Of a stretch of 64,000 nucleotides of DNA, positions 62,919 to 64,000 are shown piece after piece. This stretch comes from Paragorgia papillata (lineage: Eukaryota; Cnidaria; Anthozoa; Scleralcyonacea; Coralliidae), in the NCBI GenBank assembly GCA_035771165.1, contig JAWNZC010000423.1, positions 457,501-521,500 of the forward strand, in the 5' to 3' direction. Every line of letters begins with the position of its first letter. Position 1 is the first letter of the stretch. The translations under genes were made by a program, and so were the position numbers. The notes under the pieces are model-generated. The model saw only the letters and a list, made by a program, of their open reading frames with translations, did no database searches and was not told the origin of the DNA.

Positions 62919-63141
62919 CTACGAACGAACAGCAATACAATTTATCACAGGCAGATTATTAACCAATACTGAATTGAACACATACATGGGGATGTATGGA
63001 GATATAAAATTTATTACGAGTGTTGCTGAAGGATCTCTCACCAGCGAGCAAAGCAAACGAGTGAGATATCCTGTTGAACACGAGAAATAATTTCATATTT
63101 CCAAACATCCCTATATTGTTCTGTTTATTATATAAAAAATA

Positions 63142-63800
63142 CAGTGAACTCTCTCTAAGGTGGACACTCTCCGGAACAAATTTGGTGTCCGCCTTAGAGA
63201 GGTGTCCGCCTTAGAGAGGTGTCCGCCTTAGAGAGGCGTCCGCCTTAGAGAGGTGTCCGCCTTAGAGAGGTGTCCGCCTTAGAGAGGTGTCCGCCTTAGA
63301 GAGCTGAACACATTAGAGAGGCGTCCGCCTTAGAGAGGTGTCCGCCTTAGAGAGGTGTCCACCTTAGAGAGGCGTCCGCCTTAGAGAGGCGTCCACCTTA
63401 GAGAGGCGTCCACCTTAGAAAGGTGTCCACCTTAGAGAGGCGTCCGCCTTAGAGAGGCGTCCACCTTAGAGAGGCGTCCGCCTTAGAGAGGTGTCCGCCT
63501 TAGAGAGCTGAACACATTAGAGAGGCGTCCGCCTTAGAGAGGTGTCCGCCTTAGAGAGGTGTCCGCCTTAGAGAGGTGTCCGCCTTAGAGAGGTGTCCAC
63601 CTTAGAGAGGCGTCCGCCTTAGAGAGGTGTCCGCCTTAGAGAGGTGTCCGCCTTAGAGAGGTGAACACCTTAGAGAGGTGAACACCTTAGAGAGGTGTCC
63701 GTCTTAGAGAGGTGCCGGCACAAAAGCTATCCGGTAGTGTGAACGGGGCCTTAGAGAGGTGTCCGCCTTAAAAGAGTGTCTGCTTTGTAAGAGTTGACTG
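63142..63800. mobile_element. pogo/mariner-like non-autonomous element filled with a 17-bp minisatellite
   Basis: Ends CAGTGAACTCT and AGAGTTGACTG are inverted, and TA flanks both. The interior is about 30 copies of a GAGGTGTCCGCCTTAGA unit, with variants GCGTCC, GTCCACC and GAACAC. Confidence 0.82.
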
Positions 63801-63847
63801 TAGTCCTATATTGCCCCACAACAAAATAGAGCAGTAAACTCTAATGC

Positions 63848-63912
63848 ATTTTATGATAATCGATACATGTAAGATTATCATGAATAATCTCACACATGTG
63901 AGATTATCGATT
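63848..63912. repeat. palindrome (GATAATC arms)
   Basis: GATAATCGATACATGTAAG and its near complement around ATCATGAATAA; likely the remains of a foldback element. Confidence 0.65.
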
Positions 63913-64000
63913 TTATTAGTGGCGGAAAAAACAATAACCACTCTATTTTATATAATAAAGTTGGTTAATAAGCCATTTGCACGATGACGTAAAATAGCGT

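Noticed and set aside
61826..62013. Longer F5/8C 1 middle exon with acceptor at 62014
   Set aside because: Its phase does not match the upstream exon; acceptor 61976-61977 gives Q-Y-I-Q-V-D-L in frame.
63180..63720. Regular short repeats resembling a CRISPR array
   Set aside because: Units are 17 bp and contiguous, with no spacers, inside a TA-flanked transposon-like element in animal DNA.

Overview
The window looks like animal nuclear DNA, most likely from a cnidarian (probably an anthozoan). The grounds are many small GT-AG exons encoding extracellular adhesion domains (discoidin/F5/8C, fibrinogen-related, C-type lectin, ILEI, LamG, MAM, SEA, FN3), long introns full of microsatellites and short foldback transposons, 5S rRNA- and tRNA-derived SINEs, and LINE remnants. 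No organism-specific marker was found, so the assignment rests on style and domain repertoire.

Nearly all recognisable protein-coding sequence lies on the minus strand, and I read it as one giant gene, transcribed right to left from beyond 62918 to below 747. I placed 56 exons by hand from splice sites, reading frame and domain homology. Every neighbouring pair has matching intron phase, and I saw no terminal stop exon or start exon between them. Together they encode about 4,200 residues; both ends of the protein lie outside the window.

Domain order, N to C terminus (right to left): two F5/8C domains (58189-62918); an ILEI/FAM3-type domain (54845-58073); the N-terminal half of a LamG domain (53975-54190); a large lectin array (21023-53241) of one complete C-type lectin, three F5/8C, an unrecognised Cys-rich domain, four fibrinogen-related domains (FReD) and four two-exon C-type lectins; the C-terminal half of a LamG domain (19994-20347); MAM (18047-19572); a small Cys-rich exon; a complete LamG (15809-17145); SEA with a GSVV self-cleavage motif (14200-15590); nine single-exon FN3 repeats (4190-13720); and finally a Cys-rich segment, TM1, a pore loop with the K+ selectivity filter TVGYGD, and TM2 (747-2515). 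The inferred product is a potassium-channel-like membrane protein carrying a very large glycan-binding/adhesive ectodomain. The LamG halves flanking the lectin array, and the phase-1 ends of nearly every module, suggest that the array was inserted into, or is alternatively spliced within, an older shorter receptor.

The introns hold tetranucleotide and other microsatellites (several over 400 bp), many terminal-inverted-repeat elements (hAT-like with 8-bp duplications, Harbinger-like with TTA, pogo/mariner-like with TA), SINEs, LINE 3' ends, and two foldback elements carrying pieces of DNA-binding-domain genes (ZAD-like and MADF-like). One FReD is broken by such insertions. I found no rRNA gene, convincing tRNA gene, CRISPR array or promoter.
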